Assembly (NCBI RefSeq): GCF_036345175.1
Contig: NZ_CP107780.1
Span: 9,486,001 to 9,550,000, forward strand
Source of the DNA: Streptomyces sp. NBC_00576
GTDB lineage: Bacteria; Actinomycetota; Actinomycetes; Streptomycetales; Streptomycetaceae
Direction of reading: 5' to 3'
Length of the DNA stretch: 64,000 bases
A program made the translations under genes and the position numbers. The notes beneath the pieces were generated by a model. That model saw only the letters and a program-made list of their open reading frames with translations. It did no database searches and was not told the origin of the DNA. Numbering within the stretch: position 1 is the first letter of the stretch; each line of letters starts with the position of its first letter. This document shows positions 43,118 to 51,921 of the stretch, piece by piece.

Positions 43118-43828
43118 TCAGCCCTTGCCTGGCGTCCCCGGCTGCGGGGGACGCCACGCGCTGCCCATGACGCAGTACGACACGGGCAGCCGCGGCCCCT
43201 TCTCGGGCAGCAACAGCCGCCGGTAAGGGCCGAGTTCGAATCCGGCGTCCCGCAGCGCGGCGACCGGGTCCCGGGCCACATGACAGCCGCCGGCGAGCGC
43301 GGGCCACACCGTGCGGTCGAGGGCGCGCTGAGTGAACCGCATCGCGGGCCCGCCGCCGACGCCGTGTTCGAGGAACCGCACCTCTCCGCCGGGCCGCAGC
43401 ACCCGCCGTACCTCGCCGAGCGCGCGGGGGAGGTCCCGGACGCTGCACAGCACCAGCGAGAGCACGACCGCGTCGAAAGCCTCGCTCTTCACCGGCAGCG
43501 CCTCCGCCACGCCCGGCGCTACGTCGACGGGGACGGGCACTTCGGAACGGATCGCCGCCTCCACGGCCAACTGCCGCAACAGGCGCTCGGGTTCGATCGC
43601 GACGACCTCCGAGACGGTGCCCGGATAGTGTGCGAAGTTCAGTCCGTTGCCGGCGCCGATCTCGATCACCCGCCCGGAGAGCCCGGCGAGCAGCCGGCCC
43701 CGCAGGGCGCCCAGGCCCATGCGGGTCTCGGCGGACACGCTGACCCGGGCGTAGTAACGGGCGAACAGCGGATGGTGCACGAGATCCCGCGGCACCTTGC
43801 CGGAGCCTGCGGTGGACCGTAGCGGCAT
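43118..43828 (-). CDS. Class I SAM-dependent methyltransferase (UbiE/COQ5-like)
   Basis: A 236-residue methyltransferase with motif I VIEIGAGNGLNFAHYP near residue 55, acidic EPERLL, and motif II FDAVVLSLVLCSV, then RRVLRPGGEVRFLEHG. GGGAGG precedes ATG 43828. It resembles proteins labelled phosphatidylethanolamine- or thiol-methyltransferase-like, but the acceptor is unknown. It converges on the toxin-antitoxin pair, four bases from its stop. Confidence 0.88.
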   Translation of the reverse strand: MPLRSTAGSGKVPRDLVHHPLFARYYARVSVSAETRMGLGALRGRLLAGLSGRVIEIGAGNGLNFAHYPGTVSEVVAIEPERLLRQLAVEAAIRSEVPVPVDVAPGVAEALPVKSEAFDAVVLSLVLCSVRDLPRALGEVRRVLRPGGEVRFLEHGVGGGPAMRFTQRALDRTVWPALAGGCHVARDPVAALRDAGFELGPYRRLLLPEKGPRLPVSYCVMGSAWRPPQPGTPGKG

Positions 43829-43945
43829 GGGGACCTCCCGGGGAGGACTGGCCTTACCGCGATTGTCCCCCTTACGGGACCCGCGCACCCCCGCTGTCGA
43901 CCGGAACCGGCCGGATCGGACGGTTTCGGGCCGGATCGGGCAGGA

Positions 43946-44632
43946 TCAGGCGATGAAGTTGCGGACCTGCTGGTAGACGCCGTAGTCGTTGTTCATCTCG
44001 TCGTGCGAGATGCAGCCGACCTCGACGTTCGTGGCGCCGCTGAGGATCGCGGTGGTGTCCGGGGTGAGGGCGTCGTCGCAGTTGGACCAGTAGCTGGCGT
44101 ACGACACGCTGCCCGGGGTCTCGTCGCCCGAGTTCAGTGAGGTGAGGAACGAACTTCCCGTGTACATCTCGGAGCACGAGGTGTACAGCCACGCACACCA
44201 CGAGGCCACCGTCGTGCCGTGGTTGACGCCGGCCGCGGAGACGAAGTCGTCGACGTACGCGGTTCCGCCGAGGTTCTTGAGGTAGTAGCGGGCACTGAGC
44301 GCGCCCATCGAGTGGACGACGAGGTCGACCTTCGAGGCGCCCGTCGCGGCCAGGACTCTCTTGACCTCGGTGGCCAGTTGCTGGGCCGTCGTGACGTTCG
44401 ACTGGGACCAGGAGTACGACCAGGCGTCCAGCTCGGAGGCCGTGTAGCCGTCGGCCTTGAAGTCGGCGACCCAGTCGTTCCAGCTGCTCGACGAACTGCT
44501 GATGCCGTGCACGAAGACGACCGGATTGTGGGTCGCGGCCTGGGCGGGCGTCGCGGAGAGCGAGAGGGACAGGAGCATCGAGGACACGACGGCCGAGACG
44601 GCTGCTGTGATGCGTCGCATGCGGCGCTGCAT
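43946..44632 (-). CDS. Secreted triacylglycerol lipase (class I.2-like)
   Basis: A 228-residue exported lipase. The signal peptide ends near TPAQA. The oxyanion region is VVFVHGISSSSSSWND, and the nucleophile Ser is in LVVHSMGALSARYY. The catalytic His is in CISHDEMNND. Cysteines (CAWLYTSCSEM, NCDD, GCISH) suggest disulphides. It resembles Streptomyces LipA-type lipases. It is divergent from a LuxR-type regulator, an arrangement that recalls LipA/LipR-type control. Confidence 0.92.
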   Translation of the reverse strand: MQRRMRRITAAVSAVVSSMLLSLSLSATPAQAATHNPVVFVHGISSSSSSWNDWVADFKADGYTASELDAWSYSWSQSNVTTAQQLATEVKRVLAATGASKVDLVVHSMGALSARYYLKNLGGTAYVDDFVSAAGVNHGTTVASWCAWLYTSCSEMYTGSSFLTSLNSGDETPGSVSYASYWSNCDDALTPDTTAILSGATNVEVGCISHDEMNNDYGVYQQVRNFIA

Positions 44633-44738
44633 GGTGCCTCCTGATATGGGTGGGGTTGGCTGGAGTGTCAGGCCGGGTCTACGCGCGCCGCATCGGTGAA
44701 ATCGCCGGTCTTTACGCACCTTGTAACTCGCCAGTAAC

Positions 44739-47078
44739 GTGAGTGGTGTGGTGACCTCGGTGAATCCCCCGCCTCAGCCGCGCATTTCGCCACCGCAACT
44801 CACGGACGCGTGGCAGCAGCTCGGCCCCCCGCTTCCCGAAGGCGTCCGCGTGCGCGTCCTCTGCGCCGCGTACGGCGATCCGCGCGCCGCCGCCGAAGTC
44901 GTACCGCTCCTCACCGAACGGCAGGCGGCGGGCCTCGACCCGCTCCCGACGGAACCCGCCGCGCTCGCCCCCGAACTGCTGCGGGCGCATCGCCGGGAGA
45001 TCCGCGTCCTGCCCGACGACACCCGGCTGCTGCTCCTCCTCGCCGCCGCCGACCAGTACCCGGTGGCGACCCACGCCTTCCTGCGCGCCGTCGCCGCGGC
45101 CCACCTCGACACCCGGGCCCTCGAAGCCGCCGAGGGGGCCGGGATCGCCAACGCGACAGCGAGCGGAGTCGTCTTCCGTGACGCGTGGACGCGCATCGCG
45201 GCCTACGAGTCCGGGACCTCGGCGGACCGGCGGGATGTGCACCGACTGCTGGCGCGCGTCCTGCACGGCGACGGTGAGACGCCCCGGCGCTCCTGGCACC
45301 GGGGCGCCGGTGCCCTCGGTCCCAGCGCACGGCTCGCCGCCGAGCTGGGCGCCGCCGCGCACGAGGCGCGTGAGCTGGGCGACCACCTCCTGGCCGGCGC
45401 CCTCGGCGAGCGCGCCGCCGCCCTATCGCCCGACCCGCGAGAACAGTCCCGGCTGCTGTCCCGCGCCGCCGCCGACGCCTGGCACCGCGGCGACGGCGAC
45501 CGGGCCCGCGCACTGGTGGCGTCCTCGGACGAGGGCGCGCTGGGCGGCATGCTCGCCCTGCGGTCGGGCAACGCGACCGAGGCCTTCGACGGGCTGCTGA
45601 CGGCCGCGGTCCGGCATGCGAGGGCCGCGCTGGGGGAGGGGAGCGTGCTGAATCGTTCCGCCGAGGATCAAGGGCCGGGTTCCGGCCCGCCGGACGACCC
45701 GTATCCGTACCCGTACGGGTCCCGCTACCCGCACCCGGACTCACAGTCGTCGTACCGCGTCCCGAACCCGGCCCTGGACGTCGCCGTGCACCTGTTGGCA
45801 CGTGCCACCGAGGCCGCCGTCTACACCGGCGACCTCCGCCGCTGCCGGGAGGCGGCCACCGTGTCCGCACGGCTCGGCATCATCCCGCCCGGCACCCTCG
45901 CGGGACTCGCCGCCGCCGTCGAGGGCCGGTACGAGGATGCCCGCAACCTCCTCAAGGCGGCTGCCGGGCGCTGCGGTCCCGGTGGCGACCCCACCCTGCT
46001 CATCCACTCCGGCATCGCCGCGCTGCTCCTCGGCGACCACTCCGGCGCCGAACGCGCCACCGTACGGGCCGCCGCCTCCGCCCGCGCCCGGGGCGAATCG
46101 GTGACCGTCCCGCAGGCCATGGAATTCCGGGCCTACGCCGACTTCTGGACCGGACGCCCACGCGCCGCCGAGACCGCCGCGGCCGACGCCCTCTGGCAGG
46201 CGTACGCCACCGGCCAGGACAACGGCGCCTGCCATCTGCAGGCTGCCCTCGCCATGTTCGCGGCCGTGACCGGCGACGGCGAGGTCTGCCGGGAACGCGC
46301 AGAGGCCGCCCGTACCCACGCCCGCGCCCACGGACTGGGCCTGCCCGCCGCGCTCGCCCTGTGGGCGCTCGCCTTCCTCGACCTCTCCACCGGCCGCTTC
46401 GAGAGCGCCGCCGCCCGGCTGCGCGCCCTCGCCGGGTTCGGCCCCGGCCACGGTCACCGGGCCATCCGGCACTTGGCCACCCCGCACTACGTCGAGGCCG
46501 CCGTCCGCACCGGCGACACCCGCGTCGCCCGGGCCGCCCACGCCGACTACGACCGCTGGGCCACCGCTGTCCGCAGCCCCGACGACCTGGCCCTCAGCGC
46601 CCGCTGCCGGGCCCTGCTGGCGCCCGGCGCCGAAGCGGTCGATCACTACCGCACGGCCCTCGACCTGCACGCTCACGGCACGCGTGACTTCGAACGCGCC
46701 CGTACGGAGCTGTTGTTCGGCAGCGCGTTGCGTCGGCTGCGCCATCGCACCGAGGCACGGGACCGGCTGCACAGTGCGCTGGAGGCGTTCGAGACGTTCG
46801 GGGCGCCGCACTGTGCGACGCAGGCTCGTGCGGAGCTTCGGGCGCTGGGGGCGCCGGTGACTATCAGTTTGGGGACAGTGGATCTCACCGCGCGTCTTAC
46901 GGCGCAGCAGTTGATGGTTGCGCGGATGGCCGCTGACGGTGCGACCAATCGGGAGATCGCTGTGCGGCTGGCGTTGAGTCCGCGGACGATCGATCACCAT
47001 CTTCGGGGGGTGTTCTCGCGGTTGGGGATTCGGTCGCGGATTGAGCTGGTGCGGTTGTTGGGGGAGGAGGGGTTGTGA
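44739..47078 (+). CDS. Large LuxR-family regulator without a P-loop
   Basis: A 779-residue protein. Most of it (about 150-700) is TPR-like alpha-helical repeats, and the LuxR helix-turn-helix is at about 715-775 (LTAQQLMVARMAADGATNREIA). LAL-type regulators normally have an N-terminal ATPase with GxxxxGK(S/T). None is visible here, so the ATPase half is missing. A low-complexity PYPYPYGSRYPHPDS stretch lies near residue 325. Several GTG codons near 44739-44751 could be the start. It is divergent from the lipase gene and is a likely regulator of it. The last 350 bases use more A and T at third positions than the rest. Confidence 0.85.
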   Translation: MSGVVTSVNPPPQPRISPPQLTDAWQQLGPPLPEGVRVRVLCAAYGDPRAAAEVVPLLTERQAAGLDPLPTEPAALAPELLRAHRREIRVLPDDTRLLLLLAAADQYPVATHAFLRAVAAAHLDTRALEAAEGAGIANATASGVVFRDAWTRIAAYESGTSADRRDVHRLLARVLHGDGETPRRSWHRGAGALGPSARLAAELGAAAHEARELGDHLLAGALGERAAALSPDPREQSRLLSRAAADAWHRGDGDRARALVASSDEGALGGMLALRSGNATEAFDGLLTAAVRHARAALGEGSVLNRSAEDQGPGSGPPDDPYPYPYGSRYPHPDSQSSYRVPNPALDVAVHLLARATEAAVYTGDLRRCREAATVSARLGIIPPGTLAGLAAAVEGRYEDARNLLKAAAGRCGPGGDPTLLIHSGIAALLLGDHSGAERATVRAAASARARGESVTVPQAMEFRAYADFWTGRPRAAETAAADALWQAYATGQDNGACHLQAALAMFAAVTGDGEVCRERAEAARTHARAHGLGLPAALALWALAFLDLSTGRFESAAARLRALAGFGPGHGHRAIRHLATPHYVEAAVRTGDTRVARAAHADYDRWATAVRSPDDLALSARCRALLAPGAEAVDHYRTALDLHAHGTRDFERARTELLFGSALRRLRHRTEARDRLHSALEAFETFGAPHCATQARAELRALGAPVTISLGTVDLTARLTAQQLMVARMAADGATNREIAVRLALSPRTIDHHLRGVFSRLGIRSRIELVRLLGEEGL

Positions 47079-47093
47079 GTTGGCTTTCCGCCG

Positions 47094-47171
47094 GTGGGGG
47101 CTTGTCGCGCCCCGCGGCGGAGCCGCAGATCGATACAGCCCCGCGCCCCTAGAGGGGCGCTTCTCGCGCCC
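47094..47171. repeat. Streptomyces GC-rich intergenic repeat, copy 2 (inverted)
   Basis: The reverse complement of the element at 8516-8583 (shared ATCGATCTGCGGCTCCGCC core and GGGGCGCGGGGC flank). It lies between the convergent LuxR and bioD genes, and its inner end includes the last codons and stop of bioD. Confidence 0.7.
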
Positions 47172-47874
47172 GGAATTCAGACGCGTCCCATGTTCCGCCC
47201 AGCGTCGGTGCAAGCCAACTTGCGGCCATCGTCCGGAAGTTGGCCGGGGGGAGCGCCCCGACTCCAGCAGGCAGCGCCCCGAGCAGAGGCGCCCCCGCGA
47301 CCACCGGCAGGTCAGCCAGGTTGCAACGGGCAGCCAGATCGGGCGAGTCGGGCCAGCTGCCGATGACGATTCCCGCCAAGTGGACGTCTCTGCGCGAGAG
47401 TTCACGGGCCGTCAGTTCCGTCGCGTTCAGGGTGCCCAGGCCCGCCGACGCGACGACCAGGACCGGCGCGTCCAGCAGCTGGGCCGCGTCCGCCAGGGTG
47501 CCGCCCTCGTCGTCGAACCGTACGAGGAGTCCGCCCGCGCCCTCCACCAGGACCACGTCGTACTCGGCCGCCAGTTTCGCGGCGGCCTCCGCCACCTCGG
47601 CCGGTCGTACCGGTGGCAGCGAGGCTCGTCGGGCGGCCGTCGCGGGGGCCAGCGGGTCCGGATAGCGGGCGAGTTCGAGGGTTCGTACATCGCCGGCGAG
47701 TCGCGCGACCTCGTCGGCGTCCCCGCGCTCGCGCGGACGTACCCCCGTCTGGGCGGGCTTGAGCACGGCCACCGTGCGGTCGGCGGCGAGGGCCGTGGCG
47801 GCGACGGCGGCCGTTGTCATCGTCTTGCCGATCTCCGTGCCCGTCCCCGTGATGACCAGGATCGGCATGTTCAT
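47149..47874 (-). CDS. bioD: Dethiobiotin synthase
   Basis: Forms the ureido ring of dethiobiotin from DAPA, CO2 and ATP. The P-loop is GTGTEIGKT (residues 10-18). Carbamate/substrate loops include KPAQTG and VEGAGGLLV. The protein has 241 residues. ATG 47874 overlaps the bioA stop (ATGA). The final residues EFRAREAPL and the stop lie inside the intergenic repeat, so the natural C-terminus has probably been replaced. Confidence 0.94.
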   Translation of the reverse strand: MNMPILVITGTGTEIGKTMTTAAVAATALAADRTVAVLKPAQTGVRPRERGDADEVARLAGDVRTLELARYPDPLAPATAARRASLPPVRPAEVAEAAAKLAAEYDVVLVEGAGGLLVRFDDEGGTLADAAQLLDAPVLVVASAGLGTLNATELTARELSRRDVHLAGIVIGSWPDSPDLAARCNLADLPVVAGAPLLGALPAGVGALPPANFRTMAASWLAPTLGGTWDASEFRAREAPL

Positions 47875-49151
47875 CCCTCCTGTGCCGCCGCGCACACCGC
47901 GCGCGCGATCCGGGCCACGTCCGCGTCGCCGGTGACGTACGGCGGCATGGTGTACACGAGGTCGCGGAACGGCCGCAGCCACACGCCCTCGCGCACGGCC
48001 GCCGCCGTGGCCGCCGCCATGTCCACCTCGTGGTCGAGCTGGACCACCCCGATCGCGCCCAGCACGCGTACGTCCCGGACACCAGGGAGGCCCACCGCCC
48101 CGGCGAGCCCGTCCCGCAGGCCGGCCTCGATCCGTTTGACCTCCGCCTGCCAGTCCTGGTCGAGCAGCAGCCCGATCGAGGCACAGGCCACGGCCGCGGC
48201 CAGGGGGTTGGCCATGAAGGTCGGGCCGTGGGCGAGCACCGGGACCTCGCCGCGCGAGATGCCGTCGGCCACCCGTGCCGTGCACAGCGTTGCCGCCATG
48301 GTCAGATAACCGCCGGTCAGCGCCTTGCCCACGCACATCACATCCGGCGTCACCGCCGCGTGCTCCGCCGCGAACAGTGCGCCCGTACGCCCGAACCCGG
48401 TCGCGATCTCGTCGAACACGAGCAGCACGCCGTACGCGTCGCACGCCTCGCGCAGCACCCGCAGATAGGCGGGGGAGTGGAACCGCATCCCGCCCGCGCC
48501 CTGCACCACCGGTTCGACGATCACGGCGGCCAGTTCGTCGGCGTGCCGTTCGATCGTCGAGCGCAGCTGGTCGGCGTAGGACTCCTCGTACTCCGTCGGC
48601 GGCGCGTCCGCGAACACCTGGCGGGGCAGGACGCCCTGCCACAGCTCGTGCATGCCGCCCTCGGGGTCGCACACGGACATCGGCTGCCAGGTGTCGCCGT
48701 GGTAGCCGCCACGCCAGGTCAGCAGGCGCTGCTTCGCCGGTCTGCCCACCGAACGCCAGTACTGCAGACACATCTTGACCGCGACCTCGACCGAAACCGA
48801 CCCCGAGTCGGCGAGGAAGACGTGTTCGAGCCCCTCCGGCGACAAGTCGACAAGGAGCTTCGCCAGCCGCACGGCGGGCTCGTGGGTGAGCCCGCCGAAC
48901 ATGACGTGGCTCATCCGCGACAGCTGATCGCGCGCCGCCTCGTTGAGTACCGGGTGGTTGTAGCCGTGGATCGCCGACCACCAGGACGACATCCCGTCGA
49001 CCAACTCGCCCGACCCGTCCGCGAGCCGCAGCCGTACCCCGCTCGCCGACTCCACGACGAGTGGTTCGACGCGGCCCGGCATGGGCCCGTACGGATGCCA
49101 GACGTGGCGCCGGTCCAGGTCGAGCAGGTCCGACAGGGGCAGGTCAGGCAT
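47871..49151 (-). CDS. bioA: Adenosylmethionine-8-amino-7-oxononanoate aminotransferase
   Basis: Converts KAPA to DAPA using SAM as amino donor. The fold-type I class III aminotransferase has VFDEIATGFGRTG (PLP aspartate) and MCVGKALTGGYLTM (Schiff-base lysine). WHPYGPM near the start and SSWWSAIHGYNHP are BioA substrate-site signatures. The 426-residue length is normal. It overlaps bioB by eight bases upstream and bioD by four downstream. Confidence 0.96.
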   Translation of the reverse strand: MPDLPLSDLLDLDRRHVWHPYGPMPGRVEPLVVESASGVRLRLADGSGELVDGMSSWWSAIHGYNHPVLNEAARDQLSRMSHVMFGGLTHEPAVRLAKLLVDLSPEGLEHVFLADSGSVSVEVAVKMCLQYWRSVGRPAKQRLLTWRGGYHGDTWQPMSVCDPEGGMHELWQGVLPRQVFADAPPTEYEESYADQLRSTIERHADELAAVIVEPVVQGAGGMRFHSPAYLRVLREACDAYGVLLVFDEIATGFGRTGALFAAEHAAVTPDVMCVGKALTGGYLTMAATLCTARVADGISRGEVPVLAHGPTFMANPLAAAVACASIGLLLDQDWQAEVKRIEAGLRDGLAGAVGLPGVRDVRVLGAIGVVQLDHEVDMAAATAAAVREGVWLRPFRDLVYTMPPYVTGDADVARIARAVCAAAQEG

Positions 49152-50298
49152 TGGGCGCGAGGTCCGTTCCGGCGCCTCGGCGTCGTACGGTCACCAGATC
49201 CGTACGGGGTTCCGGCGTCGCCGCGTCCGAAGCGCAGGCGCCCGCCTCCGTGCCGCAGGCCCCTGCCGAAGGCGTGCCGCAGCCGCCGCCGGACGCCCGG
49301 TGTTCCGGCAGCGTGACCTGGTCGGTGCCCTCGATCTCGAATCCGGCGTCGGCGATCATGTCGAGGTCGGCCTGGCCGGCCTGGCCCTCGGTGGTGAGGT
49401 AGTCGCCGAGGAAGATCGAGTTGGCGAGGTTCAGGGCGAGCGGCTGCATCGTCCGCAGATGGACCTCACGGCCGCCCGCGATGCGCACCTCCGCGTCCGG
49501 GCACACGAACCGGACCATCGCCAGGATGCGCAGACAGCGCTGCGGGGTGAGGTTCCACTCCTTGGCCAGGGGGGTGCCCTCGACCGGGATCAGGAAGTTG
49601 ACCGGAACCGAGTCCGGGTCGAGGTCGCGGAGGGAGAAGACGACGTCGACGAGGTCCGCGTCGCTCTCGCCCATGCCCGCGATCAGGCCCGAGCAGGCGG
49701 ACAGCCCGGCCGCGTGCGCCTTCTGGACGGTGTCCACCCGGTCCTCGTAGGTGTGGGTGGTGGTGATGTCGCCGTAGGTGGCCTCGGACGTGTTCAGGTT
49801 GTGGTTGTAGGCGTCCGCCCCGGCCTCGCGCAGCCGCTCCGCCTGGCCGTCGGAGAGCAGCCCCAGGCAGGCGCACACCTCGACGCCCTCGTTCTGGTCC
49901 TTGATCGCCTTGATCGTGCCGGCCACCCGGTCCACGTCCCGGTCCGTCGGACCGCGCCCGGACGCCACCAGACAGACCCGCTTGGCACCCCCGGCCAGCC
50001 CGGCCGCCGCGGCCTTCGAGGCCTCGTCCGGCTTGAGCCAGGTGTACTTCAGGATGCCGGTGGTGGAGCCCAGGCGCTGGGAGCAGTAGGAGCAGTCCTC
50101 TGGGCACAGGCCCGACTTCAGGTTGACCAGATAGTTGAGCTTCACCCGCCGGCCGAACCAGTGCCGGCGCACCTTCCCGGCCGCGGCCACCACATCGAGG
50201 AGATCGTCGTCGGAGGTGGCCAGCACGGCCAGCGCCTCTTCACGGGTCGGCAACTCGCGCCGCAGTCCCTTGTCCACCAGCGTCGTCAGCAGGTCCAT
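49144..50298 (-). CDS. bioB: Biotin synthase
   Basis: A radical SAM enzyme that inserts sulphur into dethiobiotin. The 4Fe-4S motif CPEDCSYC holds Cys65, 69 and 72. The 2Fe-2S ligands are expected in VCLVASGR, VCACLG and the conserved Arg region NLANSIFLGDYLTT. ATG 50298 (MDLLTT) is preferred over a longer frame. The 384 residues include a tail with three extra cysteines (GGGCGTPSAGACGTEAGAC). It is the first gene of the bioBAD operon. Confidence 0.96.
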   Translation of the reverse strand: MDLLTTLVDKGLRRELPTREEALAVLATSDDDLLDVVAAAGKVRRHWFGRRVKLNYLVNLKSGLCPEDCSYCSQRLGSTTGILKYTWLKPDEASKAAAAGLAGGAKRVCLVASGRGPTDRDVDRVAGTIKAIKDQNEGVEVCACLGLLSDGQAERLREAGADAYNHNLNTSEATYGDITTTHTYEDRVDTVQKAHAAGLSACSGLIAGMGESDADLVDVVFSLRDLDPDSVPVNFLIPVEGTPLAKEWNLTPQRCLRILAMVRFVCPDAEVRIAGGREVHLRTMQPLALNLANSIFLGDYLTTEGQAGQADLDMIADAGFEIEGTDQVTLPEHRASGGGCGTPSAGACGTEAGACASDAATPEPRTDLVTVRRRGAGTDLAPNA

Positions 50299-50367
50299 GG
50301 AAGCCGATCCTGACGTATCCGACGGGCCGAGGGAAAGGAGAGTTCGTACAAGAGAGGTGCTTCGACG

Positions 50368-50383
50368 TGTGGGTATTGCCACA
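50368..50383. promoter_or_regulatory. Inverted repeat in the bioB/bioF divergent promoter
   Basis: TGTGG-GTATTG-CCACA lies in the 191-base gap between the divergent biotin genes. It is a candidate operator for a biotin repressor, since no BirA-type or BioQ-type gene is in the window. Confidence 0.5.
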
Positions 50384-50489
50384 TCCTGGGTAGCGGGGGG
50401 TCCCGCTAGGGTCTGTCCACTGCCTACAAACGTGTCGCTGCCCGGGCATCTGTTCCGGGAGTGCGTTCCCGTGCTGCCCCGGAGGAACC

Positions 50490-51617
50490 ATGGCGTTCGG
50501 CTGGATCGACGAGCAGGCCGAAGCGCGCCGTCGCGCCGGACTCGTACGGACCCTGCGCCCCCGCCCCGCCGACTCCCCGCTCCTCGACCTCGCCAGCAAC
50601 GACTATCTGGGCCTGGCCCGACACCCCGAGGTCACCGAGGGCGCGGCCCGGGCCGCCCGGCGCTGGGGTGGCGGTGCCACCGGCTCGCGGCTCGTCACCG
50701 GCACCACCGAACTGCACACGGAACTCGAACGCGAACTGGCCGACTTCTGCGGGTTCGAGGCGGCTCTCGTCTTCTCCTCCGGCTACGCGGCCAACCTCGC
50801 CGCGGTCACCGCGCTCGCACCGCACGGCTCCCTCGTCGTCTCGGACGCGGGCAACCATGCCTCGCTGATCGACGGCTGCCGCCTCGCCCGGGGCACGACC
50901 CAGGTCGTCGGGCACGTCGATCCGGACGCCGTCCGCAAGGCGCTCGGCACGCACACCGGGCCCGCCGTGGCCGTGTCCGACACCGTCTTCTCGGTCGACG
51001 GGGACGCGGCACCGCTGACCGAACTCGCCGCCGCCTGCCGGGAGTTCGGCGCGGGGATGGTGGTCGACGACGCGCACGGGCTGGGGGTTCTGGGCGAGGG
51101 CGGGCAAGGGTCGGCGTTCGCGGCCGGGCTGGCGGGCGCGCCGGACGTCGTCGTGACGGTCACGCTGTCCAAGTCGCTCGGCAGCCAGGGGGGCGCCGTG
51201 CTGGGACCCGCTCGGGTGATCGAGCACCTCGTCAACGCGGCCCGTACCTTCATCTTCGACACCGGCCTCGCCCCCGCTGCGGCGGGCGCGGCCCTCGCGG
51301 CCCTCACCCTGCTGCGCCGCGAGCCCGAACGGGCCGCACGGGCGCGTGCGGTGGCGCGTGAGCTGCACACCCGGCTGACCGCGGAGGGGCTGGCGGCGGT
51401 ACGGCCGGACGCGGCCGTCGTCTCCGTGCGCGCGCCGTCCCCGGAGGGGGCCGTGCGCTGGGCGGCCGACTGCCGGGCCGCAGGAGTGGGCGTGGGCTGC
51501 TTCCGCCCGCCGTCCGTGCCCGACGGAGTGTCCCGGCTGCGGCTGACCGCCCGCGCGGACCTGGCCGAGGAACAGATCGCACGGGCGGTACAGGTGATCG
51601 GCGAGAACCGACCGTAA
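50490..51617 (+). CDS. bioF: 8-amino-7-oxononanoate synthase
   Basis: Condenses pimeloyl thioester and L-alanine to KAPA. The alpha-oxoamine synthase has SNDYLGLARHPEV, the PLP pair in VVDDAHGLGVLG (Asp193, His196) and the lysine in TLSKSLGSQGG (Lys228). GGAGGAACC precedes ATG 50490. It is divergent from bioBAD and completes the late biotin pathway; pimeloyl-supply genes are not here. Confidence 0.95.
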   Translation: MAFGWIDEQAEARRRAGLVRTLRPRPADSPLLDLASNDYLGLARHPEVTEGAARAARRWGGGATGSRLVTGTTELHTELERELADFCGFEAALVFSSGYAANLAAVTALAPHGSLVVSDAGNHASLIDGCRLARGTTQVVGHVDPDAVRKALGTHTGPAVAVSDTVFSVDGDAAPLTELAAACREFGAGMVVDDAHGLGVLGEGGQGSAFAAGLAGAPDVVVTVTLSKSLGSQGGAVLGPARVIEHLVNAARTFIFDTGLAPAAAGAALAALTLLRREPERAARARAVARELHTRLTAEGLAAVRPDAAVVSVRAPSPEGAVRWAADCRAAGVGVGCFRPPSVPDGVSRLRLTARADLAEEQIARAVQVIGENRP

Positions 51618-51687
51618 GTCCTTGGTGCGGTTGATCAGTGACACGCGACCATGAGTCGGCGGACCGCGGCCGTGCGTCGTAGGGCGA

Positions 51688-51912
51688 TCACCGGAACGCG
51701 GTGAGGAATCCCTCCCAGCTCTCGGGGGAGAAGAGCAGGGCGGGCCCCGCCGCGTTCTTGGAGTCGCGTACGGCGAGCAGTCCGGCCCGGACTCCGGTGT
51801 CCGGACGGGCCGTCTCCACACAGTTGTTCGCGCCGGTGCTGTAGCTGCTGCGCAGCCATTGCACACCGGGCGGTTCGACGACGGACGGTACGTTCCGAGG
51901 CAGTACGGACAT
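51688..51912 (-). CDS. DUF397 protein
   Basis: A 74-residue protein with the DUF397 pattern WLRSSYSTGANNCVETA, VAVRDSKNAAGP and SWEGFLTAF. Such proteins are encoded beside XRE regulators and ATPase-fold proteins in Streptomyces and take part in developmental or antibiotic control (WhiJ, AbaA loci). It lies nine bases downstream of the XRE gene in the same operon. Confidence 0.92.
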   Translation of the reverse strand: MSVLPRNVPSVVEPPGVQWLRSSYSTGANNCVETARPDTGVRAGLLAVRDSKNAAGPALLFSPESWEGFLTAFR

Positions 51913-51921
51913 GGTGCCTCC

